Below, one piece after another: positions 23,038 to 34,677 of a stretch of DNA of 64,000 nt. The position numbers and the translations under genes were made by a program. The stretch comes from Filosporella fistucella (Eukaryota > Ascomycota > Leotiomycetes > Helotiales): contig JAQJZZ010000020.1 of assembly GCA_030077755.1 (NCBI GenBank), forward strand, positions 496,001 through 560,000, read 5' to 3'. Position 1 is the first letter of the stretch. Each line of letters starts with the position of its first letter. The notes below the pieces were generated by a model. The model made no database searches and had not been told where the DNA came from. It worked only from the letters and a program-made list of their open reading frames with translations.

Positions 23038-24999
23038 TTATCCCTTACTCCCGTCGCCTCCCCTTGTATCTGGCCTCGGTGCCGCACTACTGATGCTGCC
23101 ACTTCGGCTTCCTGTCGTGGAACCCTCTTCAGCGCTTCTCTCAAGAAAGCCTGTCCACAGGTCTGCTAACGATTCCTTATTGGCGGGAGACTCAGTAAAG
23201 AATTCACTCGATAATGAAGGTGTGGATGGAGTCCGGTGGAAGGGTGACATAGGTAAGCGTAAACTATTGTTCGACGCACCTGGTCTTGCAAGACCCGCTT
23301 GCTCTTTCTGCTCGTCAGTCCAGTTAAGCAGTGCTGCTATCAATTGCAATATCTGAAATTTCTTAGGATCTGAGCGGTCGAGAGCAAGGAAGTGCAAGAA
23401 GTGATTAGTGACAATTTGCCTGCTACGATTAGTCATGAAGATCGTGAGAATGTAAAATTGGCCACATACCTGTCAACATTGTCTTCGGGTTTTGCTTTCT
23501 TGAGAAATCGTAATGCCTTAGTCAGATGATCATTAAGCACAATAGCTTCATGCCGTAATTTCCCGATGATCAAGTTCTTCTCTTTGACTTCAGTCTCAAA
23601 GGGTATCAGACGCTCCAATTCGGTCCGCATCGCACTCTTGGAAGCTTCTGCTTCGACAGCTCGAGAATCTGAATCCTGGACAAGTTTCTTCAAACTTTGA
23701 ACTTGCTCCTCATAAGACTCCACCATCTCTCGTAGTTCTCGTTTCCGAGTTTCTTGAACCTCCTGGAGAGCTCTTTGTAGACCTTGGAGGGCCGATGATT
23801 GGCTGTCTCTTTCAGAAACTGCAGCTTCATACGCCTCTTTTTGGGCTGATAATTGCTCCTCCAGATCATTAACCTTCTCTGTCAGACCCTCACGCATTGA
23901 TCGCTCCTCCATGGCAAGAACCTCCCAATCCCCCATAGCTTCTTTCGCCGCTTCAGCTTCATCTTTCAGCTGCTTTGTTTGCTGGAGTAAATCCTCCCTC
24001 TCGTGCACCCAATTCTGTTGCGACAAGTTGTGTCTATTGCGCAGACTCGAAAGCTCCTTGGATGCCTCATGGGACTCTTCCTCCAGCCGTTTTATGTTCC
24101 CTTCTAGGCCTTCCACACGCTGCTGAAGAGTTTCATTTTGCGATTCAAGTTCTTCAATTTGGTCTTTCGCTTCAGCGAGTTCTTCTTTATCTGCCTTCAA
24201 CCGTTCGCCCAGACTCGACTTGATAGTATTGATGCGCCCGAGAAGGTGTTGGTATTGCGTTTCAGCTTGCTCTTTTGCAGCTTCGCTTTCTTCTAGTTCT
24301 GTTCGAATGGTCGTTACTTCCTCAGTATGCTGGCTCTTGATGGTCGAAATTTCGTCGTGGTGCTGGGTTTGAACAGTTGTCAACTCTCCTGCATGTTGTG
24401 CTTTGATAGATGATATCTCTTCAGTATGCTTGCCTCGAATGTCCTCCAATGATTTCCGAAGTTTCTCGACTTCCACACGCAGAGCTTCTCGTTCTTGCGA
24501 CATTGCTTCGAAACGTATACTGGCATCGGATTCAGAAGCGTAGTTCTCATTACTATGATCTAATCGTTCGGTGGAGCCAACAGGGTGGCCATTGCTTGTA
24601 GAGTCATGGTTGTCGCCATTTGTTTGTAATTTAGCTGTGTCAGGAAATTTGCCTTCACTCGGTGTGTTCTATCGGCGTCGTCAGAAATTCTGCTTCCCAA
24701 GATGCATTTCGCAAATGGACAGGTGTTCTTCGTACCAGGCCGGATTGTCCAGACTCCTCCGCCTCCACTTCACCATCACCATTTTCTATCGGCGTATCCT
24801 TATTATTATCTTGAATCTTGGACGACTCCGCAGCATCTTTATTCCTTGCACTCTTTTTCTTCTTGTTGTTCTTCTTCTTCGGTGCTGTTGGAATGTGTTA
24901 GCAATTCCAGCGACGGGTTCTACAACCGTTAAGCGCATTTTGACGAGACGAACCTGTCGAAGCTGTCTGTGAAGGATCTGGAGGGGCCACTGCAGACAT
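23038..24999 (-). CDS. Rud3-like golgin (GRAB/GRIP-related, coiled coil)
   Basis: Four exons: 24954-24999, 24736-24884, 23470-24668 and 23038-23419; 591 residues, all junctions in frame. After a Lys-rich N terminus (KKKNNKKKKSARN), residues about 130-430 are one long coiled coil (heptads rich in Glu, Gln, Lys and Leu). At 435-465 comes the GRAB-type motif KLRHEAIVLNDHLTKALRFL, followed by a GRIP-like block FLALDRSDPKKFQILQLIAA with LNWTDEQKEQAGL (467-508). This combination marks Rud3, the yeast relative of GMAP-210, a cis-Golgi tether recruited by Arf1 that supports ER-Golgi transport. The last 80 residues are Ser/Pro-rich. Length and order fit the family. Confidence 0.85.
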
Positions 25000-25587
25000 C
25001 TTGGAGATTCCGAGATGGGGTATGACCAGTTAGTGGAAGCTGTTGATTGATGCTCAAGATCTCATGAAGCGTAGCTTCCTCGCTTCAACCTAGCGCCGCG
25101 TGTATCCTTGTCGTAGGATCTCCCATTCCTACACTACCAAGATCACCTAACTTAAACAAAAATTCTCAATATCGAATTTCAAATATCGATGTTTTTGAAA
25201 TGTCATACTACTCGGGTTCTTTTGATAACGACATGTCTTTCCTAGTTCATACACAGCTAGCGCACCAAATATATCAAAGATTTTCTGAGCAATTGTTGAC
25301 TTCGGTTTCATAATCCAGTGATGCGGGGAATCGCTATTTTATGGGCTGAGTCCAATGCATCGAACTGGCTCCTCTAGTTACGAACCATTGTTAAGATGTG
25401 CTTCAAGGCTGTGATATCATGGATTATGCCATATTATAGTTCGATAACATGAGCATGGAGAGGTTCTGGTGGTGTTAAAAGACCTTCTGCGCCACCCCGC
25501 CAGGCCATCAGAGACACCATTAAATCTTTCTTTTACTCTATCCAGTCCAACATTGTATTCGCCGCAATTGATTTCATCTCATCCAAG
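25000..25587. other. Intergenic; Rud3 promoter side
   Basis: A divergent gap between the Rud3 start and the broken catalase-like gene. No other feature is recognised. Confidence 0.45.
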
Positions 25588-26800
25588 ATAGCACCAAACG
25601 GGGCGAGCTCTGCAAGTGCCAGCAAGTACATCAGATGGGATGCACCCCGTGTAGAGAAGATTCCTCCTGGAGAAGCTGGAGATATTCAAGCTGTTGCTGA
25701 TATGGTCAATGCAATGCAAAAGGCGCAATTTAGCAATCATCGACATGTATATACTGGTAAGAAGAAGTTTGAAATTGAGGTGTGATCTAATTCATAATTA
25801 AGGCACGCGTTCGAGAACGCAAGGTGTTGTCAAAGGAAAGCCTGCCGTGGGAGAACTTCTAGTCCACCTCGCTCAATCTCTCTTTTCAGAACCTGCAGAG
25901 CATCCAATTGCCATGCGCTAATTGCCATGCGCTATAGCACTGAACCGGGAAATCCTGGTATTGATGACCGTATTCCTCAGCCTCGTGTCTTGAGCATGAA
26001 AGTGTGCAATGGCCATGGAGACATGTGGGACGCAGGAAAAGACTACCCTACACAAGATATTGAGTTCAATAACGCACCTGCGATTGAGCTTGCAGACACA
26101 AAGACTACTAGGGGAGATCTTTGGGTTGAGGACTAAATATGGTGGCGACAAGAAAGAGTTATACAAGTTCTTGGAAGCTCGAGAGGATACAGACCTCCAG
26201 AAAGCACGGGATGAGATCCCCAACCAACATTTAGAGGCAAGTCATTTGTTCCCTAGAAAGCAATGATCTGGCTGACAATCCTGTAGTCAGTGCGACAATA
26301 TTCGCAAAGTGCCTTTCGATATGGAGACTACGTCGTCAAGTACTCTCTCGTTCCGTCAGGCGATATCCTGAAGAATCTCTCCGAGGACACTGTCAATCCA
26401 GATTCCCACCCCGATAGTATTCTCAGTGATTGGCTCAAAGATTTCTACTCCAAGCCTGAAGCAGAGTACCTTTTTCAAGTCCAATTTTGCGAGAACCTCG
26501 ATGACCAGCCGGTCGAATGCTCCGGCAAGATATGGGTTGAAGAAACCGTAGCAGACGGTGGCAAAGATTGTGATTCCCCACTAGGACAGCTTAATTCCTG
26601 CTAGGAAAACCTTCTGGGAAGGTCATATGAGAATCGACCCTTGACATGGGCTGAAAAGCTTCCAACCTCTTGGTTCATCCAACAGGCTCAGGAGGGGAGT
26701 ATATCCTGCGAGCTCAGATCTTCGTCGCAAGATGAATGGGAGGACGGAGATTCACGTTACTAGCATTGGCCAGATCCCCAATCGAGGTCTACTGCCATAA
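25588..26800 (+). pseudogene. Catalase-like (heme-dependent) pseudogene with several lesions
   Basis: Pieces in all three plus frames read as one catalase-related protein: RWDAPRVEKIPPGEAGDIQA, HRHVYTG, RTQGVVKGKP, IAMRYSTEPGNPGIDDRIPQ, AGKDYPTQDIEFNNAPAIE, FGLRTKYGGDKKELYKFLEA, FRYGDYVVKYSLVP and FQVQFCENLDDQPVE. Introns are at 25757-25802 and about 26239-26287; the latter has a GC donor. Lesions: ATA (25588-25590) where the start Met is expected; a 14-bp tandem duplication (25906-25919 repeated at 25920-25933); an extra G near 26111-26114; a frame change near 26545-26560; and in-frame TAG (26582-26584) and TGA (26642-26644). The frame then stays open to TAA at 26798. Intact relatives are heme proteins removing peroxides. 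The gene is dead as sequenced. Confidence 0.85.
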
Positions 26801-27509
26801 ACTTTGAGGAGCCTGGGTGGGAGTCTTAACAATGTCATGTATATACATAGGGCATGAACACAAGATATACTCGGAAATTAGATAAACAATTTGACCAGCG
26901 AAATGACCATCCCAATAGACTTGATAGAATTTGCCCCTCCAAGGTATCGACAAGTCGACAAGTACACACATCCCGATTCTTCGTCCCCACTCCCGATCAA
27001 CATTCTACTTCCCATCCAAAAGCAATGTCTGCACAAAGCGAACCCATTGAACCCATTGAGTAAAAACTCGAGCGATCAGCAGGATTATAAAAGGCGACTC
27101 CGTCTGGGCGATTCATAAATATGATTAGGCTATATTAACAACGTAAATGTTACTCTACGTCCATTGTATCAAGGTGACGACAATGCGAGCCAAAACATGC
27201 GTATAAAGAGAATGCCGAAAGACTGGAGAAGAAAAGGAGATGTTGCATCGTGAAATTTTATTTTTGAGGGGGTTTGTGGGGAAGAACGCTAGGCATAATT
27301 GGGAGGAGCATGAGTCATGTGACCTGGCGATGTTCGTGACTTCCATCTTCTTATTCCTTGTTTGTTTGCCACTTACATTCATTGACTGGAATTGGACAAG
27401 TTGAACTCGGAACTTGAGATTTAATTCTGACACCTCCGTGTTCCATACATAATTTGGAACATTTTGACCCGCAAAGACATCTAGATTGGCAATACACCCG
27501 ACATCAATA
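26801..27509. other. Intergenic, no gene supported
   Basis: The spacer before the SWIM/RING gene; short frames only. Confidence 0.45.
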
Positions 27510-28738
27510 ATGGTGTCACGTTCTTATACATATCCCAACAGAACTACCTCCGCATCATCCTCGAAGAAACATCTCCCTCCCTCAAATGCCTCTGCAGCTT
27601 ACATGGCCCAAGTTCTCGGCATAAATCGTGTCAAAAACAGCTCTCCATCTCTCCCTACTAAACGCAAGGCCTCAGCCATCTCCACCTCTCAACCCGATCC
27701 AGAAATTGGCTATGATTCCAATCCTGATCTCAATGATTGGGAATACCAGCAAACCCTCGCTGGAAATTCACCAAAACCCGAACGAGCACGTAAAAGGAAA
27801 GGAGAAGAGGCTGAAGAGAAAAGATTAAAGAGATTCAGGACTAAACCTCCAGTGTCTTACAACGAGAGACTAGAGCGTGTAAGGACACAAAGAATGTTTC
27901 TTATTAATAGGAAGAGAGGTCCTTCTTCTACTGGTGATGGAACAGAGGAAGAGGTTTTTGATTTGGCTGGAACGACTGGGAATGTGTATCAGGTTACTGT
28001 TGGAAAAGTACCAAGATGCTCATGTCCGGATAATGGGAAAGGTAATCAGTGTAAACATATTATCTACGTAAGCGCCTTCCTCTTAAATCCTCCCAATTAG
28101 TCCAATGTTCGTGTACTCACATCTCAAAGATCCTCGTCAACGTTCTCAAAGCCCGAGAAGATCTCGCATATCAGCTTGCCTTTGTATCCACAGAACTCGA
28201 AGAGATATTCGCCAATGCACCAATTACTCCCCAAGCATCAGGTGAGGCAGCCATGTCCACTGATACGGGTGGATCGAGGAAGCCAGTGGAAGGTGATTGT
28301 CCGGTATGTGTGATGGAGTTTGAGGACGGAGAGGAGATTGTGTGGTGCAAAGCTGCTTGTGGAAATAATATACACAAGAATTGTTTTGAGCAGTGGGCTA
28401 GGAGTAAAGCTGGTGAGTACCCTTCATCAGCAGTATCAACCTTCGATCTGTTTCTCGTCTGAAGCATCGATATGCATGATACGCGTTCACCATTTTTACT
28501 TTAACGTTTTTAAGTCCCGTAACTGTGGCATAACCACTAACCTCCTACAGGCATTCCAAAGTGTGTCTACTGCCGCACGCCCTGGAAACAGGACGGCGGA
28601 GATATGAAGAACCTTAGCTCGCAAGGCACAATTAACAGTGACGGCTATGTTAACATTGCTAGTCAACTTGGCATTAGCGGTCATCGGGACACGAGCACCT
28701 ATCATCAATATTGGGTCCGCAGGGAATATGGCTACTGA
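27510..28738 (+). CDS. SWIM zinc finger plus RING protein, probable E3 ubiquitin ligase
   Basis: Three exons: 27510-28067, 28130-28412 and 28551-28738; 342 residues. Residues 1-130 are basic and disordered (KRKASAIST, ARKRKGEEAEEKRLKRFRTK). A SWIM finger (CxC-xn-CxH) is seen as VPRCSCPDNGKGNQCKH at about 167-183, ending at the first intron. A RING-type finger spans 243-289: CPVC, then CKAACGNNIHKNCFEQWARS, then CVYCRTPW across the second intron. This SWIM-RING order occurs in ZSWIM2/MEX-type E3 ligases. A nuclear location is suggested by the basic N terminus. The C terminus (INSDGYVNIASQLGISGHR) resembles fungal relatives. The substrate is unknown. Confidence 0.82.
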
Positions 28739-29658
28739 AGTAGATACATCTCTCTACCACAATCCGAGCTTTGCCCTTCGCTACCGGAGCACTGTCACTC
28801 GAACACTCTCCGATAATTAAGCTTCCCTTGGGACAATGACGAAAGGACTGCAAATTGGTAACCCTTAAGAGCTGATCCGCCTTTGAAACAGATATCATTT
28901 GGGACCGAAGCCCGACTAAAGCAATTTGGCTCTCTTTGTAAACAGAGTACTGTGCTTCGCACATATATGTGACTAGAGAGCAATGCATAGCTTGCGAATT
29001 CTGCAAAGTCATGGCGGATCTGCTTGGCGGCAGTACTGAGACGTTTGTATGTCCACTTTGAGGTTGAATCTTAGTCAGGAAGCTAGATTGTGTGGTGAGA
29101 TCAGAGATGATCGCATTAGAGCAATGTGCTACCTGTGGCTAAGTATATGATGGCCTTTGTCAGAATATCCGTTCTCAGCGATTCTGCACTTCGAAAATGC
29201 TATCGCGAGTGTATTCACTATTGCAATAAATGTCTCCCACAAAATGCTGGACGTGCATCATCGGAGCTCAGAATGACATTTTGAGCCGCTGTTAATCAAA
29301 GTGTTTGGCGCGTATAATGCATCATACCTTTCAACTAAGAAAATCAACATTCTCTGAGAAGTCTTCCTCGGGTCTTCTCGTGCAGGTAGCTATGTGTGAG
29401 TTGAGGCGTATCTGAAAGGCACGATGAGGTAAATAGTCAAATCGATCGTTCAAGCAAGAGGCTATGACATGTCTGAGAAATAGAAATTGGCAAGACCTAT
29501 CTCCTTTCACATCAAGATGTTCAACATTCTGTTCACTGACAATCGAAAATGCAAAGATTGCTTGTTCTAAAAAGCAGGGCTGTAATCTCATTTTGATATC
29601 TCACAAACACCAAACTTTTATATTAATATATCCGTTCTCATCCTCGTCTCTTCTGCTC
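28739..29658. other. Intergenic between convergent genes
   Basis: 0.9 kb with only short, featureless frames. Confidence 0.45.
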
Positions 29659-30815
29659 TCACACGATCTTCCCCTTGTTTACTACGAAACCTTCTAGCGC
29701 AGCTGCAAGATGTCAGTCTTGACATTCATGTATATATTAGTGGAAATGAACTTACCTATGGCAGCCCAAAGCCTATTTTCAGCTTCTGGGAACACTAAAC
29801 TCCGCTCTCCGTAGAAAACCTCATCAGCCACCTCCTCAGGATGCCTGGGCAGACAATGCATGAATTTCCAGCCCTCTTTGGCTCCGCCTCTCTTTGCTAG
29901 CTCATTTGTGATTTGATACCCAGCGAATGCCTTGATTCGAAGCGCAGCCTCCTCTTCTTGTCCCATTGATACCCAGGTATCGGTGACCAAGATATCTGCG
30001 TCCTTGATAGCTTCTTCTGGAACATGTGTTTCGCTCAGAGTGCCCGGTGAAGAGACACCTTTTGCGGAATCCAGGATCAGATCTCGCATTCGGGACGGGA
30101 TCGAATAGCCTTCTGGTGCAGCGACTGAAATATGCACGCCTAGCTTGATGCAAGCAATAGCCAGGTCGAAGAGCACATTGTTCGCATCTCCGACCCACGA
30201 AATTTTCAGTCCCTCCAAACCCAACGTACCCCTCGCTGTCTTCCCCCCAAAAGTCTCCTTCACGGTCAGAAAATCTGCAATGGTTTGCAGAGGGTGGAAA
30301 TCTTCTGACAGGGCGTTTATGACTGGTACGCTGGAGTATTTGGCTAGATCTGCAACTTCTGAGTGGTGACCAACACGTGCTACCATGCAGGAGGTCATGG
30401 AAGAGATGACTCGAGAGGTGTCGTATAGAGACTCGTTCACGCCGAGTTGGATGTCGTCTTTCCCCAAGAACATTGCGTGGCCGCCCATTGTTGTTATGGC
30501 TGCCTCTGTTGAGACACGGGTTCTAGTCGACCTCTTTGAGAACATCATAGCAACAGTCTTTCCAGAAAGCGTGTTCAGGAGGTTTTCTGGAATGGTGCCA
30601 GACTTAACGGCAATCTTCGCGGCGGAGGCATTGTTAACGAGAGCGCTCAATTCAGAGGTACTGAGATCGGCAATTGAGAGAAGATGACGGGGAGGATTAG
30701 ATGGCGTAGGAAGAGATACCGAAGGTGAGGCTGCGAGCGAAATTGATCGTGTGTTGGCTTTGGAGAACTGGCGGAGAGCTGCTCGTGCGGGGCGGAGATG
30801 GCCTGGTGAAGGCAT
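29659..30815 (-). CDS. Ornithine carbamoyltransferase, mitochondrial
   Basis: Exons 29756-30815 and 29659-29702 with a 53-bp GTAAGT intron near the 3' end; 367 residues. Residues 1-35 form an Arg/Ser/Ala-rich mitochondrial presequence. The carbamoyl-phosphate loop SxRTR is seen as STRTR (96-100), with HPLQ at 174-177, the ornithine-side DTWVSMG at 279-285 and HCLPRH at 320-325, whose Cys is catalytic. The enzyme makes citrulline from ornithine and carbamoyl phosphate in arginine synthesis (argB in Aspergillus, arg-12 in Neurospora, ARG3 in yeast). Length and motifs are complete. It is divergent with the DUF3712 gene. Confidence 0.95.
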
Positions 30816-31530
30816 CGTGATATCTACCTAATCTTTAAGACAGTTAAGTGAGTCAATTGGGTCAATTGAGTAGTAATTGAAGGAAGGGAGAAAGTAGAGA
30901 GAAGAAGAGATTCACTTGTTTGATTTCGAGTCACAGAACAAGTGGAGAGGTGGGCCAATTGAAGATACCTACTACTTGAAGTTTGTAACTTTGAGAATTT
31001 CTTGAGTGGACATGTGAGTCAAGAGCTTTCCGACTGCATGCAGAAAATCCCACCGCAAAGATGCTGGACAGGCAGGGCAGGCACCAAACCTGTTTCCGCC
31101 AGGCACAAATTGTTAGCTTTCCCGACTGACCGGCTTTGCTTCCCCAGATCCACCTACTTCATGACAACCAGAGGATAGGTTTCAGTCTGTAACAGATGAA
31201 GTAGTACATATTTCTTATTCTCATAGTGAGAAGTGTTGATGTTTACGTTTTTTTTGTTTTCGTCACAGCTTTCCTCTGAATTTCCAAGGACTACATACAC
31301 CAAGTCGTGAGGTCAGCTTGTTGATCCTGTTCTGGGACGCTAGTGGCGCGCTACGATACGCAATCAACTCCCCGGCTGTTTCCAGCTCACTGCTTGACAA
31401 CTCCATCCTCACCAGTTTCAGAGCTGCCAACTTCGGATTCATTGCTCATCAAACAAAATCATAACCATCCGGACGCTGGCCGTCGAGAGCCACGATTTCT
31501 CAGAATTCTATCACTTCTAGATATTTCGCC
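30816..31530. promoter_or_regulatory. Divergent promoter region, OTC / DUF3712 gene
   Basis: A 715-bp gap between two outward-facing starts. Cross-pathway (Gcn4/CPC1-type) TGACTC-like words occur, for example GTGAGTCAATTG near 30848 and TGTGAGTCAAG near 31014. That fits amino-acid-starvation control of OTC, but the assignment is by motif only. Pyrimidine-rich DNA precedes both starts. Confidence 0.45.
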
Positions 31531-34378
31531 ATGTCAGATAACCCCTCATCACCGCTGCTTGGCAGCACAGATAGACCTACGTCAAAACGCTCTTCAGTCC
31601 ATTCTGATGAATCGCACGAACAAACGCCCTTATTATCGCGATCAGACAGCGCGACTCGGTACGGATCAGCAGATCAAGATGAGGATGATGAGCAAAGAGA
31701 GAGGATACCATCACCAGCCGCCACATCGTTACGAGATATCCAGAATGGCCGTGCTGGAAAGTCAACAAAGGGTGGGAAGAGGTGGCCCACTGCTGTCGCC
31801 GTCAGCATATTGGGCGTATTGGTCATTGGAATCATACTAGGAGCTTTCTTCGCTCCAGCTGCAGTCGAGGAATATGCCAAGCAGGCACTTGTTATCGAGC
31901 CTACGAATCTATCCATCAAAGGATTCACACCCACAGGTGTCCAAGCCAGAGTACAGGCAAACTTCAAAATGGATGCGTCAAGAGTCGGTAATAAGCATGT
32001 GAGGAATATTGGGAGATTTGGAACATGGCTCGCCCGTGAGGTAGAAAGCCAACAATCCAAGGTTGAGGTCTATCTTCCGGAGTACGGGGGAATTCTTGTT
32101 GGTACAGCTGTAGTGCCGAAAGTTGTTGTCGATATCCGAAACGGACATATCACTCCCATCGATTTCGTCACAGATTTGGAGCCTGGCGATGTGGAAGCTT
32201 TGCGACAGGTCGCAAATGACTGGCTGGAAGGTCGTTTGGACAAGATCAGAGTACTAGGGAAAGCTCACGTCGGCTTGAAGTCGGGATTGATACCGCTCGG
32301 AATTCAGTCCATTTCCGAATCTCTAGTTTTCGAAGGTCAATCTCTCTATCGTTCCTTTGCGTCTTTATATCTAGGAGAGAAAACATTTGCTTGAATGGAT
32401 GTAGTCGAGTTGATGCGTCCTCAGGGACGTAAATATAGTCTGATAAGTTTATTGGCTCCATGAGCACTCTATGATCGCTTTTGCGAAGTTTCTCTTCACA
32501 GTGGCTAATTTTAATCCAGGCAACGATCTTCCCGCAATTCCTCAATATAACATCACAAAACTCAATTTCAGAGAAGTACCTGTTTCTACTAATGGACGCC
32601 GTGGAATGGGTGCGGATGTTTCATTATCTTTGGTAAACAGTTACCCTATCAAGCTTGAGATACCACCTCTTGGCTTCGACATATTGGTTCCAAATTGCGG
32701 CGAAGATGATCCATATATCCGCCTTGCCGATGCTACCACAGATGTGATCAAAGTAGAGCCTTATTCCGATGTGGTGGTAAACGTCGGCGGCATAGTCAGA
32801 GAACTGCCAAATACTCTGACTTCAGCATGCCCGGGCAAGAAGTCATCGCCACTCGATATTCTGCTCGGCGATTATATTCACGGAAATGATACGACTATCT
32901 TTGTTCGTGGATCCAATGCTCCTGATTCTGGCACCCCCGACTGGATTACGAAGATCATCTCGAGCATCACGATCCCTGTCCCGTTCCCTGGGCATACATT
33001 TAATAATTTGATAAGAAACTTTTCTTTGACCGATACCGATTTCAGTCTCCCAGATCCATTTGCCGACCCTGGATCGGACGAGGAAAATCCTATGATCTCG
33101 GGCAATATTGTTGTTGTTGCTGGCCTTCCAGAGGAAATGAATTTCGGCATCAATGTGACAGGTGTGATGGCCAATGCTGATGTCTTTTACAAAGGGAAGA
33201 AACTCGGCGTCCTCAACCTGAAGAAATTTCAACCGGCCAAGTCTGAGCGGATTGAGCCAGAAGATGGAAAATCTGCAGCACTTAGAATTGAATCACGCAT
33301 TGAGGATGTCCCGTTATACATTACAGATGACAATGTTTTCACCGATGTCATTTCAGCACTTATGTGGGGTGGAAAGACAGTCATGCTCAAGATTGCGGCT
33401 ACTGTTGACGTTAGAGTTTCCACCGTCCTAGGGGAAATGACCGTCAAGGACATGCCTGCAGAGGGAATTGTCCCTGTCAAACGTTAGGCGACCGTTTTAA
33501 TTGTCTAGCTCGACTGCACCGAAGCTGACGAGATTGCAGCGATCTCTACAGGTGCCGGCTTTAGTAATTTGAAGCCGAAGGTTGGCGAACTCAAAGTTTT
33601 GAGTACCGACAAAACTACCCTTAACCTCCAAGCGCGAGTCAACTTCACAAATCCTACAGAATACACAGCAACTGTCCCTTACATCAACATACATATTCTC
33701 AATAATGGATCAATTATCGGTGACGCGACAATCCGGAATGCCACAATTGGACGTGGCAATAACACCAATATCTTGGTCCAGGCTACATGGGATCCGACCA
33801 AATTTGGTGGCAAGAAAGGAGCTAAGATCGGGCGAGAACTACTCTCGCAATATATATCAGGTTTCAACACAACCTTGACATTTCAAACACACCGAGGGTC
33901 CATACCCCATCAGCCTTCAATTGGTGAAGCTTTGAGCAAATTCGCCGTTGAAATACCTACTCCAAGACTCTCTGAACCTGGTCAAGACGTAGATGGCAAA
34001 CCGAACGAGAAACCCCATTTCATCGACGACGCTACTTTTCATTTGTTCTCTTCTACTGCGACATTCACTCTCATATCACCACTGAAATATAGCACTCTTT
34101 TCATAGAAAATATCAACGCAACGGCGTTCTACAATCATACTGAACCTGTTGGCAAGATTCTGTACGACTTGCCATTCAAAGTCCCTCCAGGAAGGAGTCA
34201 GTCACCCAAATTACCGGTTGATTGGTCTTTTGACTCTGTTGGATATGAGCAATTACGAAATGCTTTAGGTGGTTCATTAAAATTAGACGCAAAAGGAACG
34301 GTAGAGGTCAAACTTGGTAACTGGCGAGAAACGGTCTGGTATGTTGGTAGTGGAATCGGAGCTCATGTTAGCTTGTGA
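31531..34378 (+). CDS. DUF3712 vacuolar-membrane type protein (Tag1-like)
   Basis: Three exons: 31531-32335, 32520-33482 and 33540-34378; 868 residues. The N-terminal 84 residues are disordered, with an acidic dileucine-type sorting signal (EQTPLLSR). One membrane segment follows (about 86-108, AVAVSILGVLVIGIILGAFF), then a large lumenal part with repeated LEA/DUF3712 folds and many N-glycosylation sequons (NITK, NFTNPT, NNTN, NATIG, NHTE). The layout matches Tag1 of yeast, a vacuolar membrane protein involved in ending autophagy, and the many Pezizomycotina relatives; function here is inferred. Intron 1 is long (184 bp) with a weak GTCAAT donor. Intron 2 (57 bp, GTTAGG..GCAG with CTGAC branch) restores VPVKPISTGAGFSNLKP. 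Confidence 0.8.
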
Positions 34379-34677
34379 TTGACTTGGTCTGGGATGGTAA
34401 TGTGTATATGATTAACGGTGCGGTACATATGGGCTGGGCTTTACGGCGTATGGATGTGGCAATGGATGGGTAGGCGTTTTCTGGGACTCAAACGGGCGTG
34501 AACTTTAATGTATAGATTACATAGAAGCAGATTTCATCTTCATCTACCATTCCTCCCTTATTTGCAGTAGGCTACCCCTACCAAGTCAAAGTGAAAATAT
34601 ACGCCAATTCAACGCCAGCTTAAATCAACGATTGATACCCCTTTTGCACGTGAGTGATCCAATTCTAAGTGACAAGC
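34379..34677. other. Intergenic between convergent genes
   Basis: 299 bp of 3' flanks; nothing seen. Confidence 0.45.
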
